NCBI RefSeq assembly: GCF_000429425.1
Contig: NZ_AUBV01000001.1
Span: forward strand, 62,001-126,000
DNA: 64,000 nt
Direction of reading: 5' to 3'
Source of the DNA: Algoriphagus mannitolivorans DSM 15301
GTDB taxonomy: Bacteria > Bacteroidota > Bacteroidia > Cytophagales > Cyclobacteriaceae
How positions within the stretch are numbered: position 1 is the stretch's first letter; each line of letters begins with the position of its first letter. Made by a program: the position numbers and the translations under genes. The notes below the pieces were generated by a model. It was not told where the DNA came from and ran no database searches. It was given only the letters and a program-made list of their open reading frames with translations. Positions 28,262 to 37,339 of this stretch are shown piece by piece.

Positions 28262-28597
28262 GGGAAACTCGGAGATTTTGGGTTATTCGAATAATTATAT
28301 TCGCTATTGGATTTATAAAACCTAAAAAGCTTGAAAAACCAAGTTCAAGGCAGGTTTTAACCTTTTGCTGATAAGAACTTAATAGATTGATCTTTCTTTT
28401 TCAATCATTTAACCCACATTACCTGAATTTAATTTATGCAGACGATTGCGGTATCGTTTTCTTTCAGTAACATTTTTTTGAAACAATAGGTGGGAATTCG
28501 AATTTATAAGTGAAATTGGGGTTTTACGGTTTTATCTGTCTGCATAAAACTGTAATGACGATTCATTAAAATAAATTCTTGGAATAATTAAACTTTT
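28262..28597. promoter_or_regulatory. Divergent control region between the T9SS amylase and the LacI regulator
   Basis: This 336-base gap holds no gene. It has two perfect palindromes sharing the core ATTCGAAT: TTATTCGAATAA (28283-28294, 22 bases before the amylase start) and AATTCGAATT (28495-28504). It also has an 11-base inverted repeat, TTTATGCAGAC (28433-28443) and GTCTGCATAAA (28538-28548), 94 bases apart. These are candidate operator elements for both directions; no clear -33/-7 pair was identified. Confidence 0.55.
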
Positions 28598-29629
28598 ATG
28601 AAGCTTGATCAAGCTACAATTAAAGATTTGGCTAGGGAACTGAACGTATCTTCTTCCACTATTTCCAGAGCCCTGAAGGATTATCCGGGGATCAGTGATG
28701 AGACAAAAAGGAAAGTCAGAGAGATGGCGGAAAAAATGAACTACCGCCCCAATGCCCTTGCCCGATCTTTGAGAAAAAGTCAATCCTTCACGATTGGAGT
28801 AATCATTCCGGAAGTAGTTCACTTCTTTTTCTCCACTGTAATCAGTGGAATTGAAGAAGTAGCCTTCTCCAAAGGTTACAATGTTATTTTGACCCAAACC
28901 AATGAAAAGGTTTCCAGAGAAAAAACAAGTATTGACACCATGCTGGCCAATCAAATTGATGGTCTATTGGTAAGTTATTCCAAAGAGACCGAGGATTTTG
29001 AGCATTTTTCCAGACTCCTGGAAAAGAATTTCCCAATCGTGTTTTTTGACCGAGTACCCAAATTGGAAAATACGCTCAATGTCACCGTAGATGATTATCA
29101 AGGTGCATATGCTGCCACTCAACATCTCATTCAACAGGGTTATCGGAAGATTTATCATCTGGCTGGCCCTAAATATCTTTCGATTTCTACAGAACGAGCA
29201 AGGGGATACTTGGCCGCTTTGGAGGACTACGGAATTCAGCATCAACCCAGCTGGATTATAGAAAGCCCCCGAGGTAATGAAAATGAGGCAAAAGATATCA
29301 CTACAGAGGTTCTAAAAAGGGCAGTTCCAAAGCCAGATGCATTTTTTGCTCACAATGATATGGCAGCTGTCGGTGCGATGATGGCTTGCCGAGAACTAGG
29401 CTTAAAAGTCCCCGACCAAATTGGAATTGTAGGGTTTAGCGATTGGCAATTCTGTACCATGTTGGAACCAAGCTTATCTTCTGTGGCCCAACCCGGATTC
29501 CAAATGGGAGTCAGAGCGACAGAATTGCTATTGGATATGATTGATAAAAAAGGAAATATCGAAGGACCCAAAAACTCCATTGTGTTGGAAACTGAACTTT
29601 TGATTCGAAAATCCTCTCAAAAACCCTAA
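28598..29629 (+). CDS. LacI-family transcriptional regulator of the alpha-glucan locus
   Basis: The 343-residue DNA-binding protein has the LacI helix-turn-helix at about 7-27 (TIKDLARELNVSSSTISRAL) and the hinge YRPNALARSLRK. A sugar-binding-protein-like core follows, with VIIPEVVHFFFSTV, DRVP, HNDMAAVGAM and VGFSDWQFC. This class responds to a sugar or sugar phosphate and binds palindromes with a central CG. Its position between divergent amylase genes and GH31/transporter genes makes it the likely local regulator. A matching palindrome lies 38 bases beyond its stop codon, upstream of the GH31 gene. Confidence 0.93.
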   Translation: MKLDQATIKDLARELNVSSSTISRALKDYPGISDETKRKVREMAEKMNYRPNALARSLRKSQSFTIGVIIPEVVHFFFSTVISGIEEVAFSKGYNVILTQTNEKVSREKTSIDTMLANQIDGLLVSYSKETEDFEHFSRLLEKNFPIVFFDRVPKLENTLNVTVDDYQGAYAATQHLIQQGYRKIYHLAGPKYLSISTERARGYLAALEDYGIQHQPSWIIESPRGNENEAKDITTEVLKRAVPKPDAFFAHNDMAAVGAMMACRELGLKVPDQIGIVGFSDWQFCTMLEPSLSSVAQPGFQMGVRATELLLDMIDKKGNIEGPKNSIVLETELLIRKSSQKP

Positions 29630-29665
29630 AATAGACAAAAAACCAATCTTTTTTCATCACTTTGG

Positions 29666-29679
29666 TGCAAACGTTTGAA
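29666..29679. promoter_or_regulatory. Candidate LacI-type operator upstream of the GH31 gene
   Basis: The perfect 10-bp palindrome CAAACGTTTG at 29668-29677 lies in TGCAAACGTTTGAA. Its shape (centre CG, CAAACG half-sites) is that of PurR/CcpA-type LacI-family sites. It lies about 70 bases upstream of the proposed GH31 promoter and just before the regulator's terminator. Confidence 0.65.
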
Positions 29680-29713
29680 TAGGGCAAATTTTTAAAATTT
29701 GCCCTATTTATTT
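29678..29713 (+). terminator. Terminator of the LacI-family regulator gene
   Basis: AATAGGGCAAATTT (29678-29691) pairs perfectly with AAATTTGCCCTATT (29695-29708) over a three-base loop, followed by TATTTGTT. It directly adjoins the candidate operator. Confidence 0.85.
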
Positions 29714-29748
29714 GTTAAAAACCTGCTTTTCACTGCTAAAAAGGGCTT

Positions 29749-29780
29749 TTTGGAGGGTTTTAAACCTAGTATTAGATTTC
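29749..29780 (+). promoter_or_regulatory. Candidate Bacteroidota promoter for the GH31-transporter operon
   Basis: TTTG at 29749-29752 is followed after 20 bases by TAGATTTC at 29773-29780, seven of eight matches to the TAnnTTTG -7 element. Spacing is ideal. The start codon lies about 40 bases downstream. Confidence 0.5.
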
Positions 29781-29823
29781 TAATTTAGCAGAAGACCTAC
29801 CCGTTAAACCCTCAGGATTGCCC

Positions 29824-32262
29824 ATGAGTCACGATATTAAGAGCCGAGCCATTTCAAAAAATTCGAATCATAATCAAACTTTCGGAAAAGTGCTTTCCTG
29901 GAAGTACGAAAATCAAGTTCTGGAAGGAAACAGCGAAATCGGAAAATTCCGATTATCCTTCTTTGAGAATGGCATTGTCAGAGTGCAGGCTTCCCGATTT
30001 GATGAATTTGAAAGCAATCCTTATTCTGTAATTGCCCAGCCGGAATCCTGTCAGGTTGACTTCTTGGAATCTGGAGGATTTTTAGAGCTCAAAACCCCTG
30101 GACTGAAGGTTATTGTTAATCTCGATAATTTCAGTTTAAGCTTTTTTGACCAGGATGATCATCTTCTGAATTCGGATGATCCACTTTCCATTTCATGGAT
30201 AGGTTCAGAAGTGACCAACTACAAAAAAGTCCAAAAGGGGGAAAAATTTATAGGACTAGGAGAAAAAACAGGAAATCTCAATCGAGTAGGGCAGGCCTAT
30301 ACTAACTGGAACACAGATTACTTTGCATACGGTGTCGGAGACGATCCTCTATACCTCAGCATACCTTTTTATTTGGGGATACATGACGCGGGTTCTTACG
30401 GTATTTTCTTAGACAACACTCATAAAACTGTATTCAATTTCGGCGCCTCCACCAACAGATTCATTTATTTCTCAGCCGAAGACGGGGACATGGAGTATTA
30501 TTTTGTCCACTACCCTACCCCTGCTGCGATAATTGAAGCATATACTCGCTTGACTGGACGGATGCAGATGCCCCCAAAATGGGCCCTTGGATTCCAGCAA
30601 TGCCGCTATTCTTACTATCCTGACTCTGAAGTATATGCCGTAGCCCAAGGATTCCGAGATAAAAAGATGCCTGCAGATGTAATCTATCTGGACATCCATC
30701 ATATGGAAGCTTATAAGGTTTTCACTTTTGATGGAGAAAAATTCACCGATCCAAAAGCCATGATTTCCAGACTAAAGGAAAAAGGATTTCGGGTGGTGGT
30801 TATCATGGATCCCGGTATCAAGACAGAAAAAGGTTATCTCCCTTACACGGAGGGACTTGACAAGGACTTATTTATCAAATATCCAGACGGAGAAGTTTAC
30901 GAAGCTCAAGTTTGGCCAGGCTGGTGTGCATTCCCGGATTTTACCAAAGAAGCAACACGGACTTGGTGGGCAGAGAAAATGGCATTCTACACGGAAGCTG
31001 GAGTAGATGGATTTTGGACAGACATGAATGAGCCTGCCTCTTGGGGTCAATTCACTCCCAATTTGATAGAATTTGAATACGAAGGTGAAAAGGCTTCTCA
31101 CCGAAAGGCGAGAAACATTTATGGAATGCAAATGGCCAGAAGTGCCCAGGAAGGTGCTGCATTTCAAAATCCGAATTCCAGACCTTTTGTCTTGACAAGA
31201 TCCGGCTTTGCAGGAATTCAGCGCTATGCGGCTGCATGGACTGGAGATAATGTCGCCTCAGAAGAACATATGCTGGCTGGGGTTCGCCTTGTGAATAGTT
31301 TAGGACTTAGCGGAGTGTCTTTTGCAGGTTATGATGTAGGAGGATTTGCAGGAGAGGCTTCCAAAGGCTTGTTTGCCCGCTGGATGAGTATTGCAGCTTT
31401 TGCTCCTTTTTACCGTGCTCACTCCATGATCAATACCAAAGATTCTGAACCTTGGGCTTTTGGGGAAGAAACTGAGGAAATCAGCAGAAACTACATGAAG
31501 CTGAGGTACAAATTATTGCCTACCCTTTACAGCTCTTTTTATTCAAGCACACAAACAGGTCTTCCTCTAGCAGAAAGTCTGGCGATTCAATATGCTCAAG
31601 ACCAAAATATTTATCAATCCGCCTTCCAGAATCAATACCTGTTTTGTAGTAGTTTCTTGGTGGCCCCAATAGAAAGTTTTCGGGAAATCTGTAAAGTGTA
31701 TCTCCCTAAGGGAGATTGGTATTACCTCTACTCGGACCAAAAGCATGCGGGACAGGCAACTATTTATCAAGATTGTCCCCTCAATTACCTTCCGGTGTTT
31801 GTTAAAGCTGGACAGATTTTCACCATGCAGTCTGAGGTGGAATTCACGGGAGCCAAACATGATGGGATATTGAGAATTCATGTGTACAAGGGAAGCGAAG
31901 GGTCTGAATTTCTTCATTATGAGGATGCCGGAGATGGCTTTGAGTATTTAAACGACGGCTATTTCAAAAGAAAAATCACCTATTCTCCAGAAACTAAATC
32001 CATTCGCCTGACTCAGGCAGAAGGGAACTATCCTACTGACTTTTCCAGTCTGAGAATATATTTCCATGGTTTCGAAAATTCTTCTGTCCAAATTTCAGAT
32101 AACACCCTGGAGCTGAAAAAAGAAAATTACGCCTTCCTTGGCAAGCTGACTGAATTCGACCCATTACCTGAGCATAATCACCCTTACTTCGAGATCAAAA
32201 ATCTCTCTTTCTTAGAAATACCAAACCGTCTAGAGTATTTTGAAATCACTGGACTTTACTAA
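29824..32262 (+). CDS. GH31 alpha-glucosidase
   Basis: The start is the ATG at 29824 (MSHDIKSRA), not a TTG six bases earlier. The 812-residue enzyme has no signal peptide, so it is cytoplasmic and probably hydrolyses imported maltose or maltodextrins. GH31 signatures are FIGLGEKTGNLNRVGQAYTN, the substrate-site VIYLDIHHM, and WTDMNEPASW with the nucleophile at about Asp400. WTGDNVASEEH carries the likely acid/base aspartate (about 473), with FYRAHSM beyond. It ends 17 bases before the carrier gene and forms an operon with it under the proposed LacI control. Confidence 0.93.
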   Translation: MSHDIKSRAISKNSNHNQTFGKVLSWKYENQVLEGNSEIGKFRLSFFENGIVRVQASRFDEFESNPYSVIAQPESCQVDFLESGGFLELKTPGLKVIVNLDNFSLSFFDQDDHLLNSDDPLSISWIGSEVTNYKKVQKGEKFIGLGEKTGNLNRVGQAYTNWNTDYFAYGVGDDPLYLSIPFYLGIHDAGSYGIFLDNTHKTVFNFGASTNRFIYFSAEDGDMEYYFVHYPTPAAIIEAYTRLTGRMQMPPKWALGFQQCRYSYYPDSEVYAVAQGFRDKKMPADVIYLDIHHMEAYKVFTFDGEKFTDPKAMISRLKEKGFRVVVIMDPGIKTEKGYLPYTEGLDKDLFIKYPDGEVYEAQVWPGWCAFPDFTKEATRTWWAEKMAFYTEAGVDGFWTDMNEPASWGQFTPNLIEFEYEGEKASHRKARNIYGMQMARSAQEGAAFQNPNSRPFVLTRSGFAGIQRYAAAWTGDNVASEEHMLAGVRLVNSLGLSGVSFAGYDVGGFAGEASKGLFARWMSIAAFAPFYRAHSMINTKDSEPWAFGEETEEISRNYMKLRYKLLPTLYSSFYSSTQTGLPLAESLAIQYAQDQNIYQSAFQNQYLFCSSFLVAPIESFREICKVYLPKGDWYYLYSDQKHAGQATIYQDCPLNYLPVFVKAGQIFTMQSEVEFTGAKHDGILRIHVYKGSEGSEFLHYEDAGDGFEYLNDGYFKRKITYSPETKSIRLTQAEGNYPTDFSSLRIYFHGFENSSVQISDNTLELKKENYAFLGKLTEFDPLPEHNHPYFEIKNLSFLEIPNRLEYFEITGLY

Positions 32263-32279
32263 AATAACCCTCACCCAAA

Positions 32280-33605
32280 ATGATCGAAATCAAAAAGAAG
32301 CTTAGTTTCTGGCAGATCTGGAATATGAGCTTTGGCTTTCTAGGCATCCAATTTGGATTTGCCCTTCAAGGTGGGTTCATGTCGAGAATCTTCCAAACTC
32401 TAGGAGCCGATAAAGACGCTATCCCATTTCTGTGGATCGCCGCTCCCCTGACAGGACTCTTAGTACAGCCTATTGTGGGTTATTTAAGTGACAGGACTTG
32501 GCATCCCAAATTCGGGAGAAGAAAGCCGTTTTTCTTTTTCGGGGCAGTTTTCAGCACCATCGCTTTATTTCTTGCGCCATACTCTTCTGCTTTGTGGATG
32601 GCTGCTGGAGCTCTTTGGATTTTGGATGCATCCATCAACATTTCCATGGAGCCATTCCGGGCACTAGTTGCAGACAAACTTCCCAATTCCCAGCGTTCCT
32701 ATGGCTTTGTAGTTCAAACCTTGATCATCGGTGTCGGAACCTGGATCGCCTCCAATTTACCTTGGATGATGACTCAAATTGGAGTGGCAAATACTGCTCC
32801 AGAAGGAGTAGTTCCGGATTCTGTGAAATATGCTTTTGGGATTGGAGCATTTGTCCTGTTTACCTCCATATTGATTACCATCCTTACTACAGATGAATAT
32901 CCGCCAGAGGATCTGGAGGAGTTTGAGCGGGATAAAGCAGAGAAAAAAGGATTTTTCCATGGTTTTAAAGAAATCATGGAAAATATTTCCACCATGCCAG
33001 TGGTTATGCGGCAACTTGGACTTGTACAATTTTTCTCTTGGTTTGCCTTCTTCACCATGTGGAGCTTTGCCACTCCGGCGATTACCGAACACGTTTTTGG
33101 AGCAACTGACACTAGTTCCGCCGCCTACAATGATGCAGCTGACAGTGTAGGAAACTATCTTGGTACTTATGGTCTAATTTCCATGGTATATGCACTGATT
33201 TTATCCTTTGTAGCCTCAAGGATCAAAATCAACCGTAAACTGCTCCATCTCCTAAGCTTGATTGCGGGCGGAATTGGGTTTATATCCATTTATTACATCA
33301 CGGCCCCTTGGATGCTTCACCTGTGCTTTGCTTTGGTTGGAATTGCTTGGGCCAGCATTCTATCTATGCCTTATGCCATGCTTTCCAGTTCTGTTAACAC
33401 TAAGAAAATGGGCGTTTATATGGGGATATTCAATATGTTTATTGTGATTCCCCAGATAGTGGCCGCGCTGGGAGGTGTAAATTTTCTTTACAAACTTTTG
33501 TTTGGAGATGAAGTAATCAACACCATGCTCTTGGCTGGAACGTTGTTGATTTTGGCAGGCTTATCCAACCTGTTCATCACCGATCGAAAAGCCACCCACG
33601 ATTGA
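32280..33605 (+). CDS. MFS sugar carrier of the GPH/SLC45-like group, probable maltose/maltodextrin importer
   Basis: The 441-residue, 12-helix inner-membrane carrier begins with FWQIWNMSFGFLGIQFGFALQ and has YLSDRTWHPKFGRRKPFFF in the first cytoplasmic loop, which is typical of sucrose/maltose symporters related to SLC45. Located directly after the cytoplasmic alpha-glucosidase, it most likely imports maltose or short maltodextrins that the surface amylases release. Substrate specificity is inferred from context. A terminator follows. Confidence 0.88.
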   Translation: MIEIKKKLSFWQIWNMSFGFLGIQFGFALQGGFMSRIFQTLGADKDAIPFLWIAAPLTGLLVQPIVGYLSDRTWHPKFGRRKPFFFFGAVFSTIALFLAPYSSALWMAAGALWILDASINISMEPFRALVADKLPNSQRSYGFVVQTLIIGVGTWIASNLPWMMTQIGVANTAPEGVVPDSVKYAFGIGAFVLFTSILITILTTDEYPPEDLEEFERDKAEKKGFFHGFKEIMENISTMPVVMRQLGLVQFFSWFAFFTMWSFATPAITEHVFGATDTSSAAYNDAADSVGNYLGTYGLISMVYALILSFVASRIKINRKLLHLLSLIAGGIGFISIYYITAPWMLHLCFALVGIAWASILSMPYAMLSSSVNTKKMGVYMGIFNMFIVIPQIVAALGGVNFLYKLLFGDEVINTMLLAGTLLILAGLSNLFITDRKATHD

Positions 33606-33623
33606 TTTTGAACATCCTATCCT

Positions 33624-33660
33624 AAAGCCGGTTCATTTTAGAATCGGCTTTTTTATTTTT
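33624..33660 (+). terminator. Terminator of the GH31-carrier operon
   Basis: AAAGCCGGTTC (33624-33634) pairs with GAATCGGCTTT (33641-33651), one G-T pair, loop ATTTTA, then a T-rich run to 33660. Confidence 0.9.
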
Positions 33661-33676
33661 GAAAAAATTCTTTGAT

Positions 33677-34549
33677 ATGAAAACCTTCCGAATTGTAGGA
33701 GTCCCTGAGCATTTTAATTTTCCATTCAGGATTTTGAAAGAAAAACAACCTTTCAAGGAAGAAGGCTTACTCATTGAATGGAGGGAGGAATCCAGAGGGT
33801 CTGGCCAAATGGCCTTGGACCTCAAAAATGGAGATGCTGACATGGCTATCATGCTGACGGAAAGTTTCCTGAAAGAATTTGAATCCAATTCGGATGTGAA
33901 AATGGCAGGGTTCCATGTTAATACGCCCTTGACTTGGGGTGTTCATGTCAGCCCTACTCATCAGGCAAAGTCGGCAGAACAAATTCAAAGCAGGCATTTT
34001 TTAGTAAGTAGAATGGGCTCTGGTTCACACTTAATGGCTATGGTATTGGCAGACGCAAAAGGCTGGAAAAAAAACAGTTTAACCTTTGAGCTTGTTGGGA
34101 ATCTCGATGGGGCTAAAGAAGCATTTGATTCGGGAAGTCCGGGAATGTTCCTTTGGGAAAAATATACCACAACTCCTGAGGTCAAAGCTGGCTCTATGAA
34201 GCGGATTGGCGAAATCCCAAGTCCATGGCCATGTTTTGTTTTTGTGGTCAACGAAAGATCCATTCAGGAATTTTCTCCTTGGATCAATAGAATCAGAAAT
34301 CAAGTTTATGCCATTTCCAAAAGCCTCAGCATAGATGCTGAATTACCAATCCGGCTATCAGAATCCTACCACTTGAATTTGGAAGATGTAAAAGCCTGGA
34401 TAAAACAAACAAAATGGACCACCGAAGGAGGAGTTTCAAAAAAGGCCTTGAAGGACATTCTTGATCAAACGATAAAGTTTGAAATCATCAAAAATAAAAT
34501 CAATCCTGAAGACTTCCTTTTTATACCTAGAGAGGAAATTTTAGACTAG
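33677..34549 (+). CDS. Solute-binding-fold protein without a signal peptide
   Basis: I place the start at the ATG 33677 (MKTFRIVGVPEHFNFPF). The 290 residues read like the NMT1/SsuA type of periplasmic binding protein: a beta-start FRIVGVPEHFNFPF, the GDADMAIMLTESFLKEF segment, and the hinge-proximal SRMGSGSHLMAMVLADAKGW. Yet no export signal precedes it, and no ABC transporter genes lie nearby. It may therefore be a cytoplasmic ligand-binding protein or an enzyme of that fold. Its 3' end overlaps the convergent histidine kinase gene by nine bases. Confidence 0.75.
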   Translation: MKTFRIVGVPEHFNFPFRILKEKQPFKEEGLLIEWREESRGSGQMALDLKNGDADMAIMLTESFLKEFESNSDVKMAGFHVNTPLTWGVHVSPTHQAKSAEQIQSRHFLVSRMGSGSHLMAMVLADAKGWKKNSLTFELVGNLDGAKEAFDSGSPGMFLWEKYTTTPEVKAGSMKRIGEIPSPWPCFVFVVNERSIQEFSPWINRIRNQVYAISKSLSIDAELPIRLSESYHLNLEDVKAWIKQTKWTTEGGVSKKALKDILDQTIKFEIIKNKINPEDFLFIPREEILD

Positions 34550-36499
34550 CAAAGGGAGTTTAACGCAGAACTTGGTTCCATGTCCGGGGTGGGAATCAAT
34601 TTCAATTTTTCCTCTATTCATTTTGACAAAATCTTTAACTAGCTGAAGTCCAAGTCCAGAACCTTTTTCCTTATTAGTCCCTAGCTTTGATTTGGACAGC
34701 ATATATTGTTCAGAAAGAATTTCATCTATCTGTTCCTGGCTCATTCCAATCCCCTGATCCAAAATATAGAGTTCAAGAAAATCCTTATTCTTCTCCGCAT
34801 AAATTGTGATCGCATCTCCGGGATTGGAAAATTTCACAGCATTATTGATCAAATTTCTCACTACTACTTCTACTAGATCAGGATCCCCAAAAGCCAAAGT
34901 TTCACTTCTCAGTTGATTAAAAACAACCAGGTCTTTTTCTTTAATGGATGCTTGCAGTAAATCAAGAGAGTTTTTAACCACCTCAAAAAGATTAAAATTT
35001 AAGGGGTTTAGTTCGAAACCTTCCATTTGAGCCATGGACCATTTCAGGGTATTGTTTAGCGTGAAATTTACCGAGTCAATATCCTTTTTTAAATAATTCA
35101 GCAATTCAAAAAACTCTTCTTTTTCCAGCTGATCCTGAAGCATTAGATCCACGACTGATTTGATTTGACCTACCGGACCACGAAGATCATGTCCGAGTAT
35201 TGAAAAAAGTTTGTTTTTGGTCTCATTGATGGATTTCAGCTGCTCGGATTGTTGCTCTAATTCTTGGTTTTGGTCGGCGATTTTCTTTTGCTGAGCGGAT
35301 AGGTCTCGATTGACCTTTCTCATGTTTCGGTTCAACAGGTACATCCAGATTCCCAATGCAGCAATTAGCACAGCAGCGATCGCAAAAAATAAGGTATACC
35401 TCCTGGAAGTGGCTAAACGAAGAGATTGATTTTCATTTTGGGCTTTCAGCAATTCAAGTTCTGAACTCGCCAAATCTTCCTCAAACATGCCTTGAACCAG
35501 TGCCAGCCTGTCACGATTGCTTTTATTGACTAGGGAGTCATAGTAAAGAAGGTATTGAGACTGATTGAAGAAGGCTTTTTGAAGGTTTCCTTCTTTCTCA
35601 TAAACTTGGTAAAGGTACTTATAACTACTGGAAAGCTCGTCCAGATATTGGTTTTTCAAGCAGAAATCGACAGAATATTCAAGAATTTCCTTAGCCTTAT
35701 CCAGTTTATTGTCCAAAAAATAGGCATGTCCAAGTCGGTGAAGAATACCAGCCTCAAAAGACTTGACCCCCTGATTTCGGGCCATTTCCAAAGACTTTTG
35801 AAAAATCACTTGAGCAGTATCATACTGGCCTTTTGCCAAAAACACATCCCCTACCACACGATGAGCAAAAGAGGTCAGGTAAGGAGATCCAGCTTCCTTA
35901 TTTAATCGAATAGATAAATTAGCATAATACAAAGCTGAATCCTGCTGACCTGATTGGCTAAAATTCAGAGCCATATTATTTAAGCTTCTGATCCTGGTGT
36001 ATAAATCATCCACCTCAGTAGCAAGCAGATAGCCTTTTCTAAACTGCTCTATGGATTTAGGGTGATTTTTCTGCTCATAGTACAGGGCACCCATATTGTT
36101 CATCAGCCTCGCAGCCTGAAGCTTATCTTTTGAGTCTAAGGCAAATTCATAAGCTTTTTTAGAATACTCAAAAGATTTTTGCCAGTTGCCTTTTCGATAA
36201 TAAATCCATCCAATATTCTCTAAGGCTCTGCTTCTGGCTGACAAATCATTGAAAACTGTTGCTAAAGAGTCGGCTTCAAAAGAATATTTCATGGCTAGAT
36301 CCTGATCAGATTCTCTCAGGTCGGTAGCAAGTTTATTCAATGGTTCAATCCGCTCTTTTCCCTTCAGATTAATGAGCAAAGAATCCTGTCCTTCAATCTC
36401 CGAAGCCCACAGAGAACTAAGGAAACCAAAATAAAAAGGCACTAACAAGAGGGACAGTCTGGGTGACAATGCAAGAATATTATTCAATCCTATTCGCAA
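34541..36499 (-). CDS. TPR-containing sensor histidine kinase
   Basis: The 652-residue kinase has an N-terminal signal segment ending near LWASEIEG and about six tetratricopeptide repeats (about 50-330). A membrane helix follows (about 370-390), then a coiled coil, then a HisKA region with the phosphorylated histidine in LGHDLRGPVGQ (about 435). The HATPase domain shows RNLINNAVKF, DQGIGMS and GSGLGLQLVKDF. No ATG exists near the 5' end; the likely start is a TTG at 36499 or 36487, judged by the signal segment. No response regulator is adjacent, so its partner is encoded elsewhere. The stimulus read by the periplasmic repeats is unknown. Confidence 0.9.
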   Translation of the reverse strand: MRIGLNNILALSPRLSLLLVPFYFGFLSSLWASEIEGQDSLLINLKGKERIEPLNKLATDLRESDQDLAMKYSFEADSLATVFNDLSARSRALENIGWIYYRKGNWQKSFEYSKKAYEFALDSKDKLQAARLMNNMGALYYEQKNHPKSIEQFRKGYLLATEVDDLYTRIRSLNNMALNFSQSGQQDSALYYANLSIRLNKEAGSPYLTSFAHRVVGDVFLAKGQYDTAQVIFQKSLEMARNQGVKSFEAGILHRLGHAYFLDNKLDKAKEILEYSVDFCLKNQYLDELSSSYKYLYQVYEKEGNLQKAFFNQSQYLLYYDSLVNKSNRDRLALVQGMFEEDLASSELELLKAQNENQSLRLATSRRYTLFFAIAAVLIAALGIWMYLLNRNMRKVNRDLSAQQKKIADQNQELEQQSEQLKSINETKNKLFSILGHDLRGPVGQIKSVVDLMLQDQLEKEEFFELLNYLKKDIDSVNFTLNNTLKWSMAQMEGFELNPLNFNLFEVVKNSLDLLQASIKEKDLVVFNQLRSETLAFGDPDLVEVVVRNLINNAVKFSNPGDAITIYAEKNKDFLELYILDQGIGMSQEQIDEILSEQYMLSKSKLGTNKEKGSGLGLQLVKDFVKMNRGKIEIDSHPGHGTKFCVKLPLLV

Positions 36500-36559
36500 A
36501 TTAAGGATATTCGGAAAAAAAATAAACTATTCTTTGCCGGTCAACTCCTCGGGAAATAG

Positions 36560-37339
36560 TTACAAATTATCCCAATCCCATTCTTTGTTGATCTGGGAGA
36601 TCGCATGATAGGCTGTTAGGTCGTATTGACAAGGCACAATGGAGACATAATTGTTAGCGATTGCCCACTCATCATTGTCTTCCCCTTTGTCAAAATTCAC
36701 AAAGTTTCCCGCCATCCAGAAGTACTTTCTTCCTGTAGGATCAAATCTTTCTGCAAACTCTTCCTGCCATTTTGCATCTGCCTGTCGGCAAAGCTTTATC
36801 CCTTTGATTGCTTCATTCCTTTTAGGAGGAAAATTCACATTTAAAGCCACACCTTTCGCAATTCCCCTCTCCAATACCTGACGGGCAATTTTTTCTACCC
36901 ATTCCTCTACGTGGGAAAAATCGGCTTTGGAAGAAAAGTCACAAAGACTAAACCCTATGGAAGGATACCCTTCTAAAGCACCTTCAATGGCAGCGGACAT
37001 AGTTCCCGAATACAGCACTGAAATAGAGGTGTTGGAACCATGATTGATTCCACTGACCACTAAGTCTGGAGTTCTATCTTTCAACACATAGTGCTTGGCA
37101 AGTTTTACGCAATCAGCCGGAGTACCACTTGATTTGTAGGCCAATACATCGTCAAAAATTTCTTCCTCATACAGCCTAAGGGTCTCCCCGATTGTAATTG
37201 CATGCCCCATACCTGATTGAGGGCTGTCTGGAGCGACGACCACCACATCCCCTAGCTTTTTCATCACTGATACAAGAACACGAATTCCTTTCGAGGTGAT
37301 TCCATCGTCATTGGAGACGAGAATAAGAGGCTTTGACAT
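36560..37339 (-). CDS. surE: 5'/3'-nucleotidase SurE
   Basis: SurE is a metal-dependent phosphatase of nucleoside monophosphates and short polyphosphates, linked to stationary-phase survival. The 259 residues begin with LILVSNDDGITSKGI, whose paired aspartates bind the metal, and continue with APDSPQSGMGHAITI and SGINHGSNTSISVLYSGTMSAA, all family signatures. Its start directly abuts the stop codon of the preceding secreted-protein gene with no gap, which indicates a shared transcript. Confidence 0.95.
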   Translation of the reverse strand: MSKPLILVSNDDGITSKGIRVLVSVMKKLGDVVVVAPDSPQSGMGHAITIGETLRLYEEEIFDDVLAYKSSGTPADCVKLAKHYVLKDRTPDLVVSGINHGSNTSISVLYSGTMSAAIEGALEGYPSIGFSLCDFSSKADFSHVEEWVEKIARQVLERGIAKGVALNVNFPPKRNEAIKGIKLCRQADAKWQEEFAERFDPTGRKYFWMAGNFVNFDKGEDNDEWAIANNYVSIVPCQYDLTAYHAISQINKEWDWDNL

